A stretch of DNA of 64,000 nt from Andalucia godoyi (lineage: Eukaryota > Discoba > Jakobea > Jakobida > Andaluciidae). The notes under the pieces were generated by a model. That model searched no databases. It was not told where the DNA came from and was given only the letters and a program-made list of their open reading frames with translations. This document shows positions 9,867 to 21,748 of the stretch, piece after piece (the stretch's first letter is position 1; each line of letters begins with the position of its first letter). The position numbers and the translations under genes were made by a program. The stretch covers positions 487,636-551,635 of the forward strand of contig VRVR01000001.1 of assembly GCA_009859145.1 (NCBI GenBank). The letters are read 5' to 3'.

Positions 9867-11171
9867 ATGGAGACAGAGCATATGCACACGCATTCGACGC
9901 TTGTTTCGTATACTGGAAACGGCCAAGATGCATCCTTTTTGCAATCGGCTCGGCTCGACGACTCTCGAGATGTGGACGTGTCGCACATGAATGCATCGTT
10001 GACAGCGTCCGACTCCGAGGCAAATGAGGCAAATCGCGAGGTCCAAGCGCGAGTCTCGGATCGGCGGAATCTCATTCTTAAGAAACTGAACAGAACGCTG
10101 TCGCTGCAGTTCAATGTCGCTGCGTTTGTGCGAAAGGGTGGTCTGGAAGAGCTTGCAAAGGCTCTTGAAGACCGCAACAAGATTGTCCGGATGCGTGCAT
10201 TGCAGCTCTTTGGAAAAGTTTGTCTGTGTTTTCCCCAGCATGTTGCGCAAGTGCTGCTTTCCGAGGCGCATATCCGGAGCTTTTTGGCGTGTGCAAACGA
10301 TTCTTCACGGAATGTTTCCTATGAGTTCTCGCTGTTGTTGCATATTCTGAGCAGAAATATCGATGGACGAGGCCTTCTGCTCAAGAGAAAGCAACAGGTC
10401 ATGGAGATTCTTGGAGGTGCCCATGGACTGAAGTCGCCTGATAAAGCCGTACGGTCTTCCATGCTTGCAGCCACGCAGGGCCTGATGCGCAGCGGTGACT
10501 GGAGAAATGTCATATCCGAGCAGAAGGGTCTCAAGGAGTCCATTGCGCTGATCCACGAAATGGAAATCCCGGAGCTCCACAGTGCATCTGGAGAGGTCGA
10601 CGCAGTACGAGCAGAAATGGTTTTGGAGACTGTGTGCCACGGAGACGAATCTGTGATTCACAAGCATCTCAAAGAAGCGGACACCCTTCTTTTGAACTCG
10701 GCTTCCAAACTGAGAGACGTCACGTCACCCGACTCTGCTGCGCATCCTCTTGCGAAGGCCCGAGCAAGGTCTTCCTCCAACGCATCAGGGACAGGATACG
10801 ATGGCGGGTCGCATTTCAAAAAATCGTCGAGGAATGTTGCTGTTCTGCGTGAAAAGGCATTGGCCCGAGAACGTTCTGAACAACAACAGCAGCAGCAACG
10901 AGTTGGTGCAAGCGACGATGAGGGCACGGAGGAAGAGATGATTGTGGACGACGACGAGGATCCTGCGTATGCCCCGTCTGATGTGGCGGATGATCCGCGA
11001 GGTGGTAAGAGCGAGGGGAAGGGCAGGGGAAGGGGCAGTGAAGCGATGTCGGCCGCTTCGAAGTCCAAAAAGAGAATGCTTCTGCCAGCTACATCTGCAA
11101 ACCGCGCGAGAAAACAAGGGCGGTACGGGTATTCCCCTGTGTCATACCCCTCAGATGACCAAAGCGAGTAG
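9867..11171 (+). CDS. ARM/HEAT-like helical protein with acidic tail
   Basis: A 434-residue protein from the ATG at 9867 (METEHMHTHSTLV). Residues about 70-290 form repeated amphipathic helices with armadillo/HEAT character (for example AAFVRKGGLEELAKALEDR, then KIVRMRALQLFGKVC). Residues 330-434 are low-complexity: a Gln run, an acidic patch (EEEMIVDDDEDP), then basic segments with SKKRMLLP and NRARKQG that could act as nuclear localisation signals. I do not recognise a specific family; a scaffold role is inferred only from the fold type. An upstream open stretch from 9726 is judged untranslated leader. Confidence 0.65.
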   Translation: METEHMHTHSTLVSYTGNGQDASFLQSARLDDSRDVDVSHMNASLTASDSEANEANREVQARVSDRRNLILKKLNRTLSLQFNVAAFVRKGGLEELAKALEDRNKIVRMRALQLFGKVCLCFPQHVAQVLLSEAHIRSFLACANDSSRNVSYEFSLLLHILSRNIDGRGLLLKRKQQVMEILGGAHGLKSPDKAVRSSMLAATQGLMRSGDWRNVISEQKGLKESIALIHEMEIPELHSASGEVDAVRAEMVLETVCHGDESVIHKHLKEADTLLLNSASKLRDVTSPDSAAHPLAKARARSSSNASGTGYDGGSHFKKSSRNVAVLREKALARERSEQQQQQQRVGASDDEGTEEEMIVDDDEDPAYAPSDVADDPRGGKSEGKGRGRGSEAMSAASKSKKRMLLPATSANRARKQGRYGYSPVSYPSDDQSE

Positions 11172-13190
<2,019 letters not shown>

Positions 13191-13193
13191 GAT

Positions 13194-13199
13194 AATAAA
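13194..13199 (+). terminator. Polyadenylation signal of hydrolase gene
   Basis: AATAAA begins four bases downstream of the TAA stop at 13188-13190, implying a 3' UTR of only a few tens of bases. Confidence 0.4.
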
Positions 13200-13466
13200 C
13201 TTGAGGGAGCAACGTGGTCGACATGCCCATATTATTTTCCCCAAACACCCCCTGGATCCAGCTGCCGTAACAGAAAAACACAAACCTCGGTCCGTTATCT
13301 GAAAAGTTTCCCGCAATTTTCTGTTGCATTTTGGTTTTTGTTTGCTGAAATTCAGCTTTCTTTCAATTCAGAGAAAACAGAATTCACAGTTTTTTGTTTC
13401 TGATATTACTATTACTATTACTATTACTATTACTATTACTATTATTATTATTATTATTATTATTAC

Positions 13467-13497
<31 letters not shown>

Positions 13498-13551
13498 GCT
13501 GCTGCTGGAGCGAGCGCGTGCGTGTGTGTGTGTGTGGGTTTTGAACGGAAA
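13200..13551. repeat. Leader of CAP-G gene with compound trinucleotide repeats
   Basis: From about 13404 to 13505 an ATTACT hexamer repeat passes into (ATT)n, then (GTT)n, then GCT units, followed by a GTGTGT run up to 13536. This ends about 15 bases before the CAP-G ATG. The frame is open through it, but the translation is pure Thr-Ile, Ile, Val and Ala runs and is not credible protein. Bases 13200-13400 show nothing coding. Confidence 0.7.
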
Positions 13552-16500
13552 ATGTCGCGAGTTGATGCAGTTATGGGATCTCTTGCTGAAGTGTTTAATC
13601 GAGTGCAAGAGTCGTCGGCGACCCACGGAAAATCCGTCAAGGACGTTCTGTCCGTGCGCGCATCCTTCAAAGACAATGGACAGTTTCGCAAAGTTCTTCT
13701 TGAGTTTTTCAATCGAATTCTTGCGACGGAGACGACTGGTGCGACGATGGATCGGCTGCAAAAGTTCTGTTTCATGCTGATTTCAAAGCTCGATTCGGAA
13801 GACTATGAAGAGTTCCTTGCGTATTTTATTCAGAAGAGCGGGTCCAAGGAAAAGGTGGTTCGGTTTCGCGCATGCCAGATGGTTGCGGGTGTTCTCGACA
13901 ACTTGGGCCTCGAGGTTGAAATCGGAGAGGAACTTTGGGAAAAACTCCAGGACATGCTCAAGCTTCGGCTGTATGACAAGGTTCCGGGGGTCCGCGCAGC
14001 TGCAATCCATGCTGCGGCACGATTGCAGAATCCAGCCGATGATGGATGCCCGATTATGGCCATGCTGATTGACTTGATGCAGCGGGATAATGCCAAGGAA
14101 GTGCGAAAGGCAGCGTTGTATCGCGTTTGCATTTCGTCAAAATCACTTTCAGCAATACTAGAAAGAACTCGTGACAAGTCAGACGACGTGCGAAAGGCCG
14201 TTTACGCGGTTGTTCGAAGCAATATCCGGGTTCGGCAGCTTTCCATTTCGCAGCGCGTACAGGTGATCATGAATGGGCTTCGGGATCTGAACGATTCCGT
14301 CCGGAAAGCCGCCACAGACATGATTCACAGATCGTGGATCTGCGGAGGCGGCGGTGCAGACGAGCCGTCCGATGCATTGGAATCCATTGCAGAGGCTTCC
14401 GCCCATTCCATATTTCCGTTTCTCGGGCTGTTGAACGTCAAAGATAACGAAGCCGCTGCGGAAATGGTGCTGCACACAGAGTTGAAGACATATCATGCAA
14501 GCCATCACATGATGACCGTACCGGATCCCAGAAAGATGAGTGCAGAAGAGGCGATTGCACTGCGCTGCCGCGTGGAGTTCCTGGTCCGAACCGGCAACGA
14601 AGAAGGTTTGGACGCCCTCATTCAGGATGTGCCGACTGTGCTGGAGTGGCTTAATTCTGCAGCATCGACGCGGACATCATTTGTCATGCTGCAGATGATC
14701 AAAATTCTCAAAGTACTGGATCTTTCTGAGGCGTCCGCTCTTTCTCAGGTATTGCAGTTTTGCGAATCCCGAATCACGGACATGAGCACCGACAGCATGC
14801 TCATTCCGCCGATCATGGAGGTCTACCACAAGTCTCTCCACCAGCTGTCCTCCGACCTTTCCGATCAAGTGCGGCGGGTGGCTGAACATCTGTCCATTTT
14901 GTCGGATCCCATTTCCACCGAAGCATTGGAGGAAATGGCAATTTTGAAGCAGCAGCAAGACAAGAAATTGGACAAATTGAAGCAAAAGAAGGTGCTGTTG
15001 GAACGAGAACAAAGTCGCGCAGTGTCTCGACAGGATTTCCGCGATGCTGAAAAATACAAACTCGAAATATCGAGTCTTGTCGATGAGATGCGCAAGCTGA
15101 ACGTCGAAGGATCCAGTATGTTGAATGAGACGGCGATCCGGCTGCGTTGCGTCACAATTGCCTGCTCGGTGATGGAGAACATTGACGATACAAGCCTGGG
15201 CTCCTTGGATGTTTTGCGCGGAATCGTCACGCACCATGTTTTGCCCGTGATTGACCACCAAGATGTGGAGATTCGCCAGTGTGCAGTCAAGGCGCTTGCA
15301 TTGTTTTGCTTGTTCGACGGACAGGTGATGAAGGACCATCTCGAACTGTTTGCGCAAATCGCACGAGAAGAGGTCTTGCCGATCCGCCAGACTGCGGTTC
15401 AAGCGTTGTTTGACTTTCTGTTACGCCATGCATTCCTTTCCAATGACAACAGCAGTGTTCTATCGATTATTGAAACATTGTCACGATTTCTGCGCTTTGC
15501 AGACGATGGCGTCGACGAGTCTCTGTTCAGTGCGACCGTGGTGGGGTTCTGCAAGTTGTATCTATACAACAGACTCAATTCACGAGTGATTCTTCAGAAG
15601 CTTTTGATTTTGTTTTTCCATCCTGACACCCAGGAAATGGACACCGTCAACCGGTGTCTCGATTCGTTCTTCAGCGCATATTCATTCTCGCACCCCAAAC
15701 GGCAGCTCGTCATTGCACAATGCGTGCAGCCTGTTTTGAAGGCGGTCGTGGATCTTCCTGAGCTGGATGCGACGAACATGATCAACCTCCTTGCAGCACT
15801 GACCGACGAAGCACAGCTCATGAACGGCCCCGATGCCACCGCATCGTCCTCGCCACATGACAACTTGGCGATTTCGCTGTTGAATGAAATCGTCATGGAT
15901 ACCGATTCGGATGCTCCCGAGGACGACCCTCAGCTCAAACGCAAAGTCACTCTGTATGTGCGCATGCTGAACCTGTTGGAGATTCGGAAGGAGAATCGCG
16001 GGTCCGTGCGTGTCATTCAGACCCTCTCCGACCAGTTTGAGCAACAGGATGGATCCCGCTTTATTGACAAGTTGCAGCGAAAGATTTGGACGACTGTTGC
16101 ATCTCGGGTTTCTCGTATCAACACGGACAATGTTGATGTGGATTCCGATACATTCCGAGAAGTGCTTGACCAAGCTGCGCATGTGCTGACTCATGTCTCT
16201 CAAACCGCTGACCAGACTCTGACGTACTCTGCATTTCGTCCAAAGAAGGCAAAATCTCGGATTCCCGCTGCGGCAGAAGAACCAGTCAAGAAGTTGACGC
16301 GAGCTACTACTGCGAATTCCAAGGAAACAGCAAAGCCCAAGAGTTCCGCTGCAAAGGGTGCGAAAAAGACAGCCAGTGCGAAGCCTCCTGCGAGACGTCA
16401 GAACGCAGTCGACGAAGACGACGAAACAGAAGAGGACGATGAAGATGAAGACGGCGATGATGACAGAGGAGTGGAAGGCACTGAAAAGGATGCTGATGAA

Positions 16501-17253
16501 TTCAAGAACCTGGAGGCCGAGATTCACGAGCAGCAGAATAAGGAGAGCCGAAGAGTTTCGGGACAGAAGGCCGGTTCCAGATCGTCGTTGCCGGTTCGTG
16601 TCCGCAAAGACGAAGATGAAACAGAGTCCGAAAATGACGAGGTTCGATCTGTTTCCTCTGTCTATTCAGACGAAGAAGGGAATCGGTCGCAAGTGTACAC
16701 GAAGGCCATCAACATTGCGCACGTCGACGCGCTTTTGGAATCTTCAAGAGAAGAAGATTCGGACATGGATTTCGACTCGGACGAGTCAGACGATGTGCCC
16801 GCTCGTTTTGCTGCCCGTGACAACGCAGGAGCATCCAGTGTTTCCTCTTCGAAAGCAGCTGTACCTCCACCCAAGAAGACCTCCTCTGCTTCTGTGGCCG
16901 GGAACACCAAGAACGCCAAGCTCATGGAGTATGTCGATAACTTGCTTTCTGATGACGAAGAGGAGCAGGAGGAAGAAGAAGAAAAGCCGGAAGCGAAAGT
17001 TGCTATGAAATCAAAATCCAAAGCGCCCTCGAAAGTAGCTGCGACAAAGCCTTCTGCGAAGCCCGCCACTGCAAAGCAACCAGCAGAGGCATCAAAACGT
17101 GGCCAGGGATCGAGAAGCAAGGCCAGTCCTCCTCGTGCATCCGCGGCAGCAGCTTCTCGTGCACGAACATCTCTAGCGAAATCATCGTCCAATGCAGCGC
17201 GAAATGTCATCAACGCAATCGATCGGCTGCTGGAAGACTCGGATTCCGACTAG
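13552..17253 (+). CDS. Condensin complex subunit 3 (CAP-G / Ycg1)
   Basis: A 1,233-residue HEAT-repeat protein from the ATG at 13552 (MSRVDAVMGSLAEVFNRVQ). CAP-G hallmarks are VRFRACQMVAGVLDNLG, KLRLYDKVPGVRAAAIHAAARLQ and KEVRKAALYRVC, and the Cnd3-type C-terminal HEAT region around residues 500-880. A charged coiled-coil insert (about 455-510, QQQDKKLDKLKQKKVLLE) interrupts the repeats. Residues 900-1233 are disordered, Lys/Ala/Ser/Glu-rich tails with acidic clusters such as SDMDFDSDESDD, typical of kinase-regulated condensin tails. The protein binds DNA with CAP-H/kleisin and helps compact mitotic chromosomes. It is convergent with the nucleotidyltransferase gene. Confidence 0.92.
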   Translation: MSRVDAVMGSLAEVFNRVQESSATHGKSVKDVLSVRASFKDNGQFRKVLLEFFNRILATETTGATMDRLQKFCFMLISKLDSEDYEEFLAYFIQKSGSKEKVVRFRACQMVAGVLDNLGLEVEIGEELWEKLQDMLKLRLYDKVPGVRAAAIHAAARLQNPADDGCPIMAMLIDLMQRDNAKEVRKAALYRVCISSKSLSAILERTRDKSDDVRKAVYAVVRSNIRVRQLSISQRVQVIMNGLRDLNDSVRKAATDMIHRSWICGGGGADEPSDALESIAEASAHSIFPFLGLLNVKDNEAAAEMVLHTELKTYHASHHMMTVPDPRKMSAEEAIALRCRVEFLVRTGNEEGLDALIQDVPTVLEWLNSAASTRTSFVMLQMIKILKVLDLSEASALSQVLQFCESRITDMSTDSMLIPPIMEVYHKSLHQLSSDLSDQVRRVAEHLSILSDPISTEALEEMAILKQQQDKKLDKLKQKKVLLEREQSRAVSRQDFRDAEKYKLEISSLVDEMRKLNVEGSSMLNETAIRLRCVTIACSVMENIDDTSLGSLDVLRGIVTHHVLPVIDHQDVEIRQCAVKALALFCLFDGQVMKDHLELFAQIAREEVLPIRQTAVQALFDFLLRHAFLSNDNSSVLSIIETLSRFLRFADDGVDESLFSATVVGFCKLYLYNRLNSRVILQKLLILFFHPDTQEMDTVNRCLDSFFSAYSFSHPKRQLVIAQCVQPVLKAVVDLPELDATNMINLLAALTDEAQLMNGPDATASSSPHDNLAISLLNEIVMDTDSDAPEDDPQLKRKVTLYVRMLNLLEIRKENRGSVRVIQTLSDQFEQQDGSRFIDKLQRKIWTTVASRVSRINTDNVDVDSDTFREVLDQAAHVLTHVSQTADQTLTYSAFRPKKAKSRIPAAAEEPVKKLTRATTANSKETAKPKSSAAKGAKKTASAKPPARRQNAVDEDDETEEDDEDEDGDDDRGVEGTEKDADEFKNLEAEIHEQQNKESRRVSGQKAGSRSSLPVRVRKDEDETESENDEVRSVSSVYSDEEGNRSQVYTKAINIAHVDALLESSREEDSDMDFDSDESDDVPARFAARDNAGASSVSSSKAAVPPPKKTSSASVAGNTKNAKLMEYVDNLLSDDEEEQEEEEEKPEAKVAMKSKSKAPSKVAATKPSAKPATAKQPAEASKRGQGSRSKASPPRASAAAASRARTSLAKSSSNAARNVINAIDRLLEDSDSD

Positions 17254-17285
17254 GACGCATCAAAGATTACCGCTTGTTTCGTTCA

Positions 17286-17302
17286 TTTATTTAAAAAATA
17301 AA
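17286..17302. terminator. Overlapping polyadenylation signals on both strands
   Basis: TTTATT at 17286-17291 reads AATAAA on the minus strand for the nucleotidyltransferase gene. AATAAA at 17297-17302 serves the plus-strand CAP-G gene. The two stop codons are only about 100 bases apart, so the transcripts of this convergent pair probably overlap at their 3' ends. Confidence 0.45.
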
Positions 17303-17356
17303 AGCGTGCGTGCCTTCATATTCACTTGCTTACTCAGATACACACACACACACAAC

Positions 17357-18169
17357 TTACGCAATTGTCTGTGAAAAGTACTCCTCGGCTTCGACATAGT
17401 CGTCCAGACGGCCGACATCGATGCGCTCCTCAACGTGCAGTGCGGAGACTCGGTCGTTCTCCTGGAGCCATCCAATGAATCTACCGGGTGCATCTCGTTC
17501 CTCGCGCCTTGTAGTCTTTTGCAAGTACACGTCCACCAAGTCGAGAGCGTGCGGCCGAAGCAAATAGAAACACGGCGAGGCAAACCGGGAGGATGTTTCT
17601 CTTGGCGAAGGCTTTTCCAGGAAATTAGTTACCAGGTTTTCATTCGCCGCGTCCACCTCGATGATTCCCGTTTTTCGAACTTGCTCGTCGCTGTGAACCT
17701 CATAATATAAGATGACGGATCGTTCGTCGTGAAACGCGTCATAGAATCGCAGAACGCGGCCAAAATCAAACGACCTTCCAAACAGCGTATCGCCTCCAAT
17801 GATGAGCAATGCATCGCCACCCAGCTTCATCGTACGGATCGCCAATTGCAGATCGGTCACTGCGCCCAATCGAGAATCATTGTCGACTGTCATGTCATTC
17901 ACGACATTCGTCGTGCTTGGAATTCCATGGTCGTCCGCCCATTGAGAAATCATTGTGTGAAACTTTGCATTTGTCACGAGATAAATGTCAGTCGCAGAAA
18001 AGCCAAATCGAACGAGCGTGTCGAACCAATAGTCAATAAGCGGCTTTCCCGCTAATGGAAGCAGCGGCTTTGGAATCCCAATCAGATGCTTGTATGTCCC
18101 GCTCTCATCCGTCGCGATGTCCTTCTCTAAACGCGATCCATACCCAGCAGCAAGAATCAGCGCTTTCAT
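17357..18169 (-). CDS. Sugar-phosphate / CTP-type nucleotidyltransferase
   Basis: A 270-residue enzyme from the ATG at 18169 (MKALILAAGYGSRL). The NTP-transferase signature LAAGYGSRL is at residues 6-14. It is followed by PKPLLPLAGKPLIDY, the metal-binding aspartate in IIGGDTLFG, and GIIEVD and NFLEKP motifs typical of hexose-1-phosphate nucleotidyltransferases and LicC-like CTP:phosphocholine cytidylyltransferases. It probably activates a sugar phosphate or alcohol phosphate with an NTP in the cytosol; the substrate cannot be assigned. It lacks the C-terminal left-handed beta-helix of GlmU or GMPP enzymes. The frame extends upstream to a GTG at 18223, but the signature begins immediately at the ATG chosen. 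Confidence 0.82.
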   Translation of the reverse strand: MKALILAAGYGSRLEKDIATDESGTYKHLIGIPKPLLPLAGKPLIDYWFDTLVRFGFSATDIYLVTNAKFHTMISQWADDHGIPSTTNVVNDMTVDNDSRLGAVTDLQLAIRTMKLGGDALLIIGGDTLFGRSFDFGRVLRFYDAFHDERSVILYYEVHSDEQVRKTGIIEVDAANENLVTNFLEKPSPRETSSRFASPCFYLLRPHALDLVDVYLQKTTRREERDAPGRFIGWLQENDRVSALHVEERIDVGRLDDYVEAEEYFSQTIA

Positions 18170-18665
18170 CACTGCAATCCAATCTTGTCCAAAGATCCTA
18201 GATCCTCCACTCCCCGCCTTCACTCTTCACCAAAATACTTTTGCGTATCAAATATGTATGTGTATGTGTGTGTGTGTGTGTGTATGCATATATATGTAAA
18301 CAGTTTAATTTAAACAAGAAAATACGAGACACTCTTTGTGTTCTTTTTATTCACCCTGTTGGACTACAGTAGATGAAGCCGGTGGGAACTGTTTCGCTTC
18401 CTTCACAATCCAAAACAATCCCACAACCGCCATCCGCAATCCATGCACGCTCCATCCACCCTGATTGATTTCTGCTCGCGTTTTTTTTCTCGTTTTCCCT
18501 TTTTCGTTTATGCTTCTCTTCTCTTTTGTTGTGTTGTGTTGTGTTGTGTTGTGTTGTGCTGTGCTGTGTTGTGTTTTTCGTCTTTTTTTAATTTTATTTA
18601 TTTTAAATTTCAAAGTTGCTGTCAAAAGTTATTTGTAGTGTCTTTCTGTTGTTGGGTTTGAATCC
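18170..18665. other. Divergent intergenic region with GTGTT repeat
   Basis: Between the nucleotidyltransferase and the proton ATPase. It contains a GTATGTGT-type run at 18252-18285 and a pentanucleotide (GTGTT)n tract of about nine units at 18527-18574, roughly 90 bases upstream of the ATPase ATG. No separate gene is visible. Confidence 0.6.
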
Positions 18666-21431
18666 ATGGCGGAAGCAGTAGCTGCAACTTCGGTTGTTGT
18701 CGATGTTTCTGATGCAGGTGCAGGTAAGCCGGTTGTGACTGCAGAGACAGGTCGCGAGTTTCTTCAGCGAATGAAGTCGGAGCATCCTGACGGGCTCTCT
18801 ACTGCCGAGGCACAGCAGCTTTTGGTTCAGTATGGACCAAATGCACTTCCCGAAAAGATCGTTCCTTTGTGGCGCCAGGTTATGAAGCATGCTTGGGGCC
18901 GTGAGGCGTGGCGTCCGGATCCGATTCCAGTGATGCTTTGGTTTGCCATGATCATTTCCCTTATTCTGGAGGACTGGCCCGACTTCGCAGTCATCTTTAT
19001 CTTGTATTTTGTGAATGCGTCACTTGCGTTCCACGAGGAACGCAAGGCTGGAAATGCAGTGTCGGCTCTCAAGTCTGCTCTTGCTCCCACGGCGACTGTC
19101 AAGCGTGATGGGAGGTTCGATGGAATCCAAGCGCGTGATTTGGTTCCGGGAGATATCATCAAAATGAAGATTGGAGATGTCGCAACCGCAGACTGCGTGC
19201 TTTTAGAAGGCGGCGAGTGCGCAATGGATCAGTCATCGCTGACTGGCGAGTCCATTCCGTCCAGTAAGAAGCCTGGTGATACATTGTACTCCGGAACGAC
19301 TCTGAAGCGTGGCGAGGTGTATGCGTACGTATGGAAGACTGGAGAAAATACAGAGTTTGGCAAGACGGCTTCGTTGATTGCGTCCGTCGAAAACCAGTCG
19401 CGATTCCTCAAGATCCTGAACGGAATTACAAACTTCATCTTGGCTGTTGCGCTGCTGGTCAACTTTGCATTGATTGCTGTGGATCTTGAGCGCTCTCAGA
19501 ACATTTTGATTGTCATCCAGCGCGCGCTCGTGCTGTTGGTTGCTGCCGTGCCCATCGCCACTCCTCTCGTGTGCACTGCTACCATGGCAATCGGCGCAAG
19601 GAAGCTTGCTGAAGAAAACGCAGTTGTCACGCGACTTGCAGCCATCGAAGAATTGTCATCCATGACCATTTTGTGCTCGGACAAAACTGGTACGTTGACC
19701 CTCAACAAGCTCCAGCTCGACGAACCGTGGCTGCTTCCTTTGGATCTCTCTGCTCCTGCTGCACCCAAGGCAGACACGTCATCCCCAGAGGACAATGTCG
19801 CCGCTCCTGAGGAACTAGTCCGACCGGGACATGTCTTCAGCAACAACGAACTCATCTTTGTTTCAGCACTTCCCACTGTTAGCGTCGATGCGGATGCCAT
19901 TGATACTGCTGTTCGAAACTGTGTAGTAAGCAACCCCAAGCTTGGACCGGAGTTTGCAAAATACGAGCAGACCGAATTCATTCCTTTTGATCCATCCAAC
20001 AGACGGACTACTGCCACGATCCGGGCACCAAATGGAACTGTTTTCCGCGTGTGCAAAGGTGCACCAAAGATGGTTCTTGCAATTTCAAAGAATGCAAATG
20101 CGGATGCTGCGATTCCCATCTTGGTGAAGAACAAGGAGAATGAGTATGCCGCCCGTGGTCTTCGTTGCTTGGGCGTTGCAATCGAATACGATGTGGCAGA
20201 GAAGACTGAGGGAAGCGAGGATGCAAAGAACTGGGTTTTCCTGGGCCTTATTGCGATGTTTGATCCTCCTCGAGTGGACACTGCGTCAGTCGTTTCTCGT
20301 GCTCACGAACTGGGAGTGGCTGTGAAGATGATTACTGGAGATGCACGTCCGATTGCGATCGAAACTGCTCGCCGTCTTGGCATGGGTCTCAACATCTTGC
20401 CTGCTGAGCATCTCCACGTGCCAAACGACACCAAGGAGCATGTCTATGATTTGTGCTTTAATGCTGATGGTTTTGCCGAGGTTTTCCCGGAAGACAAGTT
20501 CAACATTGTCGCCATTCTCCAGAAGGACGGATTGAACACCGTTGCCATGACTGGAGATGGTGTGAATGATGCTCCCGCGTTGAAGAAGGCCAATGTCGGC
20601 TTTGCAGTCAAGGGCGCCACTGCTGCAGCGCAGGGTGCTGCCGATGTCGTTTTGTTGAATGACGGTCTTTCGGTTATCATTGCCGCGATCATCCGCTCCC
20701 GCAAGGTGTTTGAGCGCATGAAGAACTACGCATTGTATCGTATCAATGTCTCTTTCTCGCTGCTGTTCTTCTTTTTCATCACCATTGTTTTCATGAATTT
20801 GTCGCTTCCTGCAATTGTGGTTGTGCTGCTGGCACTGATGTTAGACGCGGTGGTGCTCGGAATTTCAAAGGACTTTGTTCGCCCCGATGACATTCGCAAG
20901 CCTTGCTTCTGGGATTTGCCAGTTGTTCTGTCGGTTTCCGTTGCCATGGGTCTTCTGTCCGCTGCGCTGTCTGTTCTGGTTTTGATCATTTTCCGCCAGA
21001 AATACATACTCCCGTACTCTTACACGGATCTTGAGGTCATGTCCATTGCGTTTTTGCAGATTGCACTGCTGAATGAGATGGATGTTTTCATTGCTCGTTG
21101 CAGATATGCCTTCTTCACCAAGCGCCCCGGCAAAGCACTGACTGCTGGTTCGTTCGTCGGAATGATTGTTGTTACCCTTCTCGGTGTGTACTGGCCGTTT
21201 GGCTCTGGTATGGAGCCGGCTGGTTGGGCTGCGGCCGGCCTTGTTTGGGCATTGTGCATCATCTGCTGCATCATTCTGGACCTTGGAAAGTTGCTTGCAT
21301 ATGAAATTGTGTTTGGAGCGAGACACTATCACGAGGAGTCTCTCGATGACACCAAGAGATCGGTCCGCATGCGCATGTCGAAGCTCTACACTCCCAGTCC
21401 CATGTCTGCAGATACTGTTACCAAGATCTAA
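18666..21431 (+). CDS. Plasma-membrane-type P3A H+-ATPase
   Basis: A 921-residue P-type ATPase. Key elements in order: TGES actuator loop at 193-196; TM4 motif VPIATP at 295-300; phosphorylated Asp339 in SDKTGTLTLNK; KGAPK nucleotide-binding region; ITGD, and TGDGVNDAP hinge in the P domain; about ten hydrophobic TM segments, four of them after the P domain. The stretch HLHVPNDTKEHVYDLCFNADGFAEVFPEDK is characteristic of P3A proton pumps of plants, fungi and protists. It would pump H+ outward using ATP and energise secondary transport. An insertion at about 355-390 (Ala/Pro/Asp/Glu-rich) follows the phosphorylation site. The C-terminal tail is short, so regulation by a long autoinhibitory domain as in plants is not evident. 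Confidence 0.93.
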   Translation: MAEAVAATSVVVDVSDAGAGKPVVTAETGREFLQRMKSEHPDGLSTAEAQQLLVQYGPNALPEKIVPLWRQVMKHAWGREAWRPDPIPVMLWFAMIISLILEDWPDFAVIFILYFVNASLAFHEERKAGNAVSALKSALAPTATVKRDGRFDGIQARDLVPGDIIKMKIGDVATADCVLLEGGECAMDQSSLTGESIPSSKKPGDTLYSGTTLKRGEVYAYVWKTGENTEFGKTASLIASVENQSRFLKILNGITNFILAVALLVNFALIAVDLERSQNILIVIQRALVLLVAAVPIATPLVCTATMAIGARKLAEENAVVTRLAAIEELSSMTILCSDKTGTLTLNKLQLDEPWLLPLDLSAPAAPKADTSSPEDNVAAPEELVRPGHVFSNNELIFVSALPTVSVDADAIDTAVRNCVVSNPKLGPEFAKYEQTEFIPFDPSNRRTTATIRAPNGTVFRVCKGAPKMVLAISKNANADAAIPILVKNKENEYAARGLRCLGVAIEYDVAEKTEGSEDAKNWVFLGLIAMFDPPRVDTASVVSRAHELGVAVKMITGDARPIAIETARRLGMGLNILPAEHLHVPNDTKEHVYDLCFNADGFAEVFPEDKFNIVAILQKDGLNTVAMTGDGVNDAPALKKANVGFAVKGATAAAQGAADVVLLNDGLSVIIAAIIRSRKVFERMKNYALYRINVSFSLLFFFFITIVFMNLSLPAIVVVLLALMLDAVVLGISKDFVRPDDIRKPCFWDLPVVLSVSVAMGLLSAALSVLVLIIFRQKYILPYSYTDLEVMSIAFLQIALLNEMDVFIARCRYAFFTKRPGKALTAGSFVGMIVVTLLGVYWPFGSGMEPAGWAAAGLVWALCIICCIILDLGKLLAYEIVFGARHYHEESLDDTKRSVRMRMSKLYTPSPMSADTVTKI

Positions 21432-21748
21432 AAGAAAAAGAAACGCGGGGGGAGAGAGGACAAATTCGGAAATACCCTTCACAAGAAAACAACACAATAA
21501 TGATGAAAACGAGAATTTGCATTTCTGTTGATTTTGTTATTATTATTATTATTATTAATAATGATAAAATGGCTTTTTATATTTTACGGCGGACACGACA
21601 TGCATCAACTTGAAATCGAAACAGAAAAGGGAAAAGGAAAAAGAGAGAGAGAAATAAAACAACACCTTTTCTTCTTATATAACACATATTTTAAAAAACA
21701 GCAAAAAAAGGTACGCAGAGAGAATAAGACGAGATATCTGAATCAAGA
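21432..21748. other. Intergenic region upstream of PEX11
   Basis: A 317-base A/T-rich spacer with an ATT trinucleotide run at 21536-21555 and A/G-rich tracts at 21627-21655. Nothing coding is visible. Confidence 0.5.

Noticed and set aside
16662-17213. 183-residue minus-strand frame in the CAP-G tail
   Set aside because: Antisense of the Lys/Ala/Ser/Glu-rich condensin tail, which gives an Ala/Ser/Phe-rich translation by base composition.
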